Shown one piece after another: positions 63,860-64,000 of a stretch of 64,000 nucleotides of DNA. This DNA is from Flavobacteriia bacterium (GTDB lineage: Bacteria > Bacteroidota > Bacteroidia > Flavobacteriales_D > Crocinitomicaceae): NCBI GenBank assembly GCA_947490145.1, contig CANLGD010000008.1:1-64000 (forward strand), given 5' to 3'. Below the pieces are notes generated by a model that was given only the letters and a program-made list of their open reading frames with translations, did not search any database and was not told the DNA's origin. Positions within the stretch are counted from its first letter, which is position 1; the number at the start of each line of letters is the position of its first letter. The position numbers and the translations under genes are program-made.

Positions 63860-64000
63860 TTAGATATGTAAATTCTCGTATTCATTTTTAGAAACTCTCA
63901 ATTTATAACGACGTTGAATCATTCGAGCGTTTGTATCTTCCCAATTCATTGGGAATTTATAATCATTAAATTGTTCAATTCCAACAACTTCTGCTGCTGT
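63860..64000 (-). CDS. 3' end of an upstream gene (partial)
   Basis: The window edge cuts a minus-strand ORF. The last 46 residues read TAAEVVGIEQFNDYKFPMNW...NARMIQRRYKLRVSKNEYENLHI. I do not recognise the family. The stop lies 9 bp before the 46-codon ORF, so it is the preceding member of the ilv transcript, and its identity could explain what else the operon does. Confidence 0.6.
   Translation of the reverse strand, partial: TAAEVVGIEQFNDYKFPMNWEDTNARMIQRRYKLRVSKNEYENLHI

Noticed and set aside
1-64000. CRISPR array, prophage or restriction-modification locus
   Set aside because: No regular repeat-spacer arrays, integrases, phage structural genes or methylase/endonuclease pairs are present; the only nuclease-like sequence is the truncated DUF559 relic.

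Overview
The window is chromosomal DNA from a member of the Bacteroidota, most likely order Flavobacteriales. The base composition is very AT-rich. Several genes carry -7 promoter elements of the Bacteroidetes form TAnnTTTG, sometimes with a TTG 19 bp upstream. There are many SPI/SPII-type secreted proteins and no visible Shine-Dalgarno sequences. Families typical of the phylum are present: DUF4175, DUF5686, a type B T9SS/gliding-motility C-terminal domain, a DUF4836-like lipoprotein and an ATP synthase operon without beta/epsilon. I cannot name genus or species from the sequence alone. Most of the window is ordinary core genome; I see no prophage, CRISPR array or intact insertion sequence.

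Layout. 0-6 kb: a secreted protein, metF, then nrdB-nrdA. 6-9 kb: a ComF-type phosphoribosyltransferase, an FAD oxidoreductase and a PhnA-type protein, with an inverted repeat cluster between the first two. 9-16.5 kb (minus): a DUF4175 giant coiled-coil membrane protein, an RsbW-like ATPase, ybeY, mnmG and a methyltransferase. mnmG is bracketed by two parS sequences (TGTTNCACGTGAAACA type). 16.6-21 kb: gltX, folB, tRNA-Cys, a LytTR response regulator whose histidine kinase survives only as a relic, and a very AT-rich gene-free stretch with DnaA-box-like sequences that is my best candidate for oriC. 21-34 kb: rpiB, an M28 peptidase, a thioredoxin-fold lipid/secreted protein, an ECF sigma factor with a membrane partner, ung, rnr, tRNA-Ser, ansA, tatD, a bacilliredoxin and aspS. 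34-48 kb: ppa, waaA with an outer membrane protein, yggS with DUF1015, a frameshifted small lipoprotein, atpBEFHAG and a DUF5686 protein. 48-54 kb: two lipoproteins, a decayed DUF559 gene with GC-rich palindromes, three tandem OB-fold-only SSB paralogues, bcp and recA. 54-64 kb: a BamA/TamA-like barrel, small lipoproteins and the ilvDBNCA isoleucine/valine operon, preceded by a 46-codon ORF coupled to ilvD by a TAATG overlap.

Functionally the window combines nucleotide/dNTP supply (nrdAB, folB, metF), translation (gltX, aspS, mnmG, ybeY, two tRNAs), DNA maintenance (ung, recA, SSBs), energy (atp, ppa) and branched-chain amino-acid synthesis. The most interesting signals are: (i) the two parS sites about 8-10 kb from a DnaA-box-rich AT-rich region, suggesting the origin domain; (ii) the triple SSB array just upstream of bcp and recA; (iii) an inverted repeat family found at two loci about 24 kb apart; (iv) an anti-sigma-like membrane protein ending in a type B sorting-like domain; (v) several genes below the ORF-track cutoff; and (vi) gene relics (histidine kinase, DUF559, tRNA-Cys 3' end).
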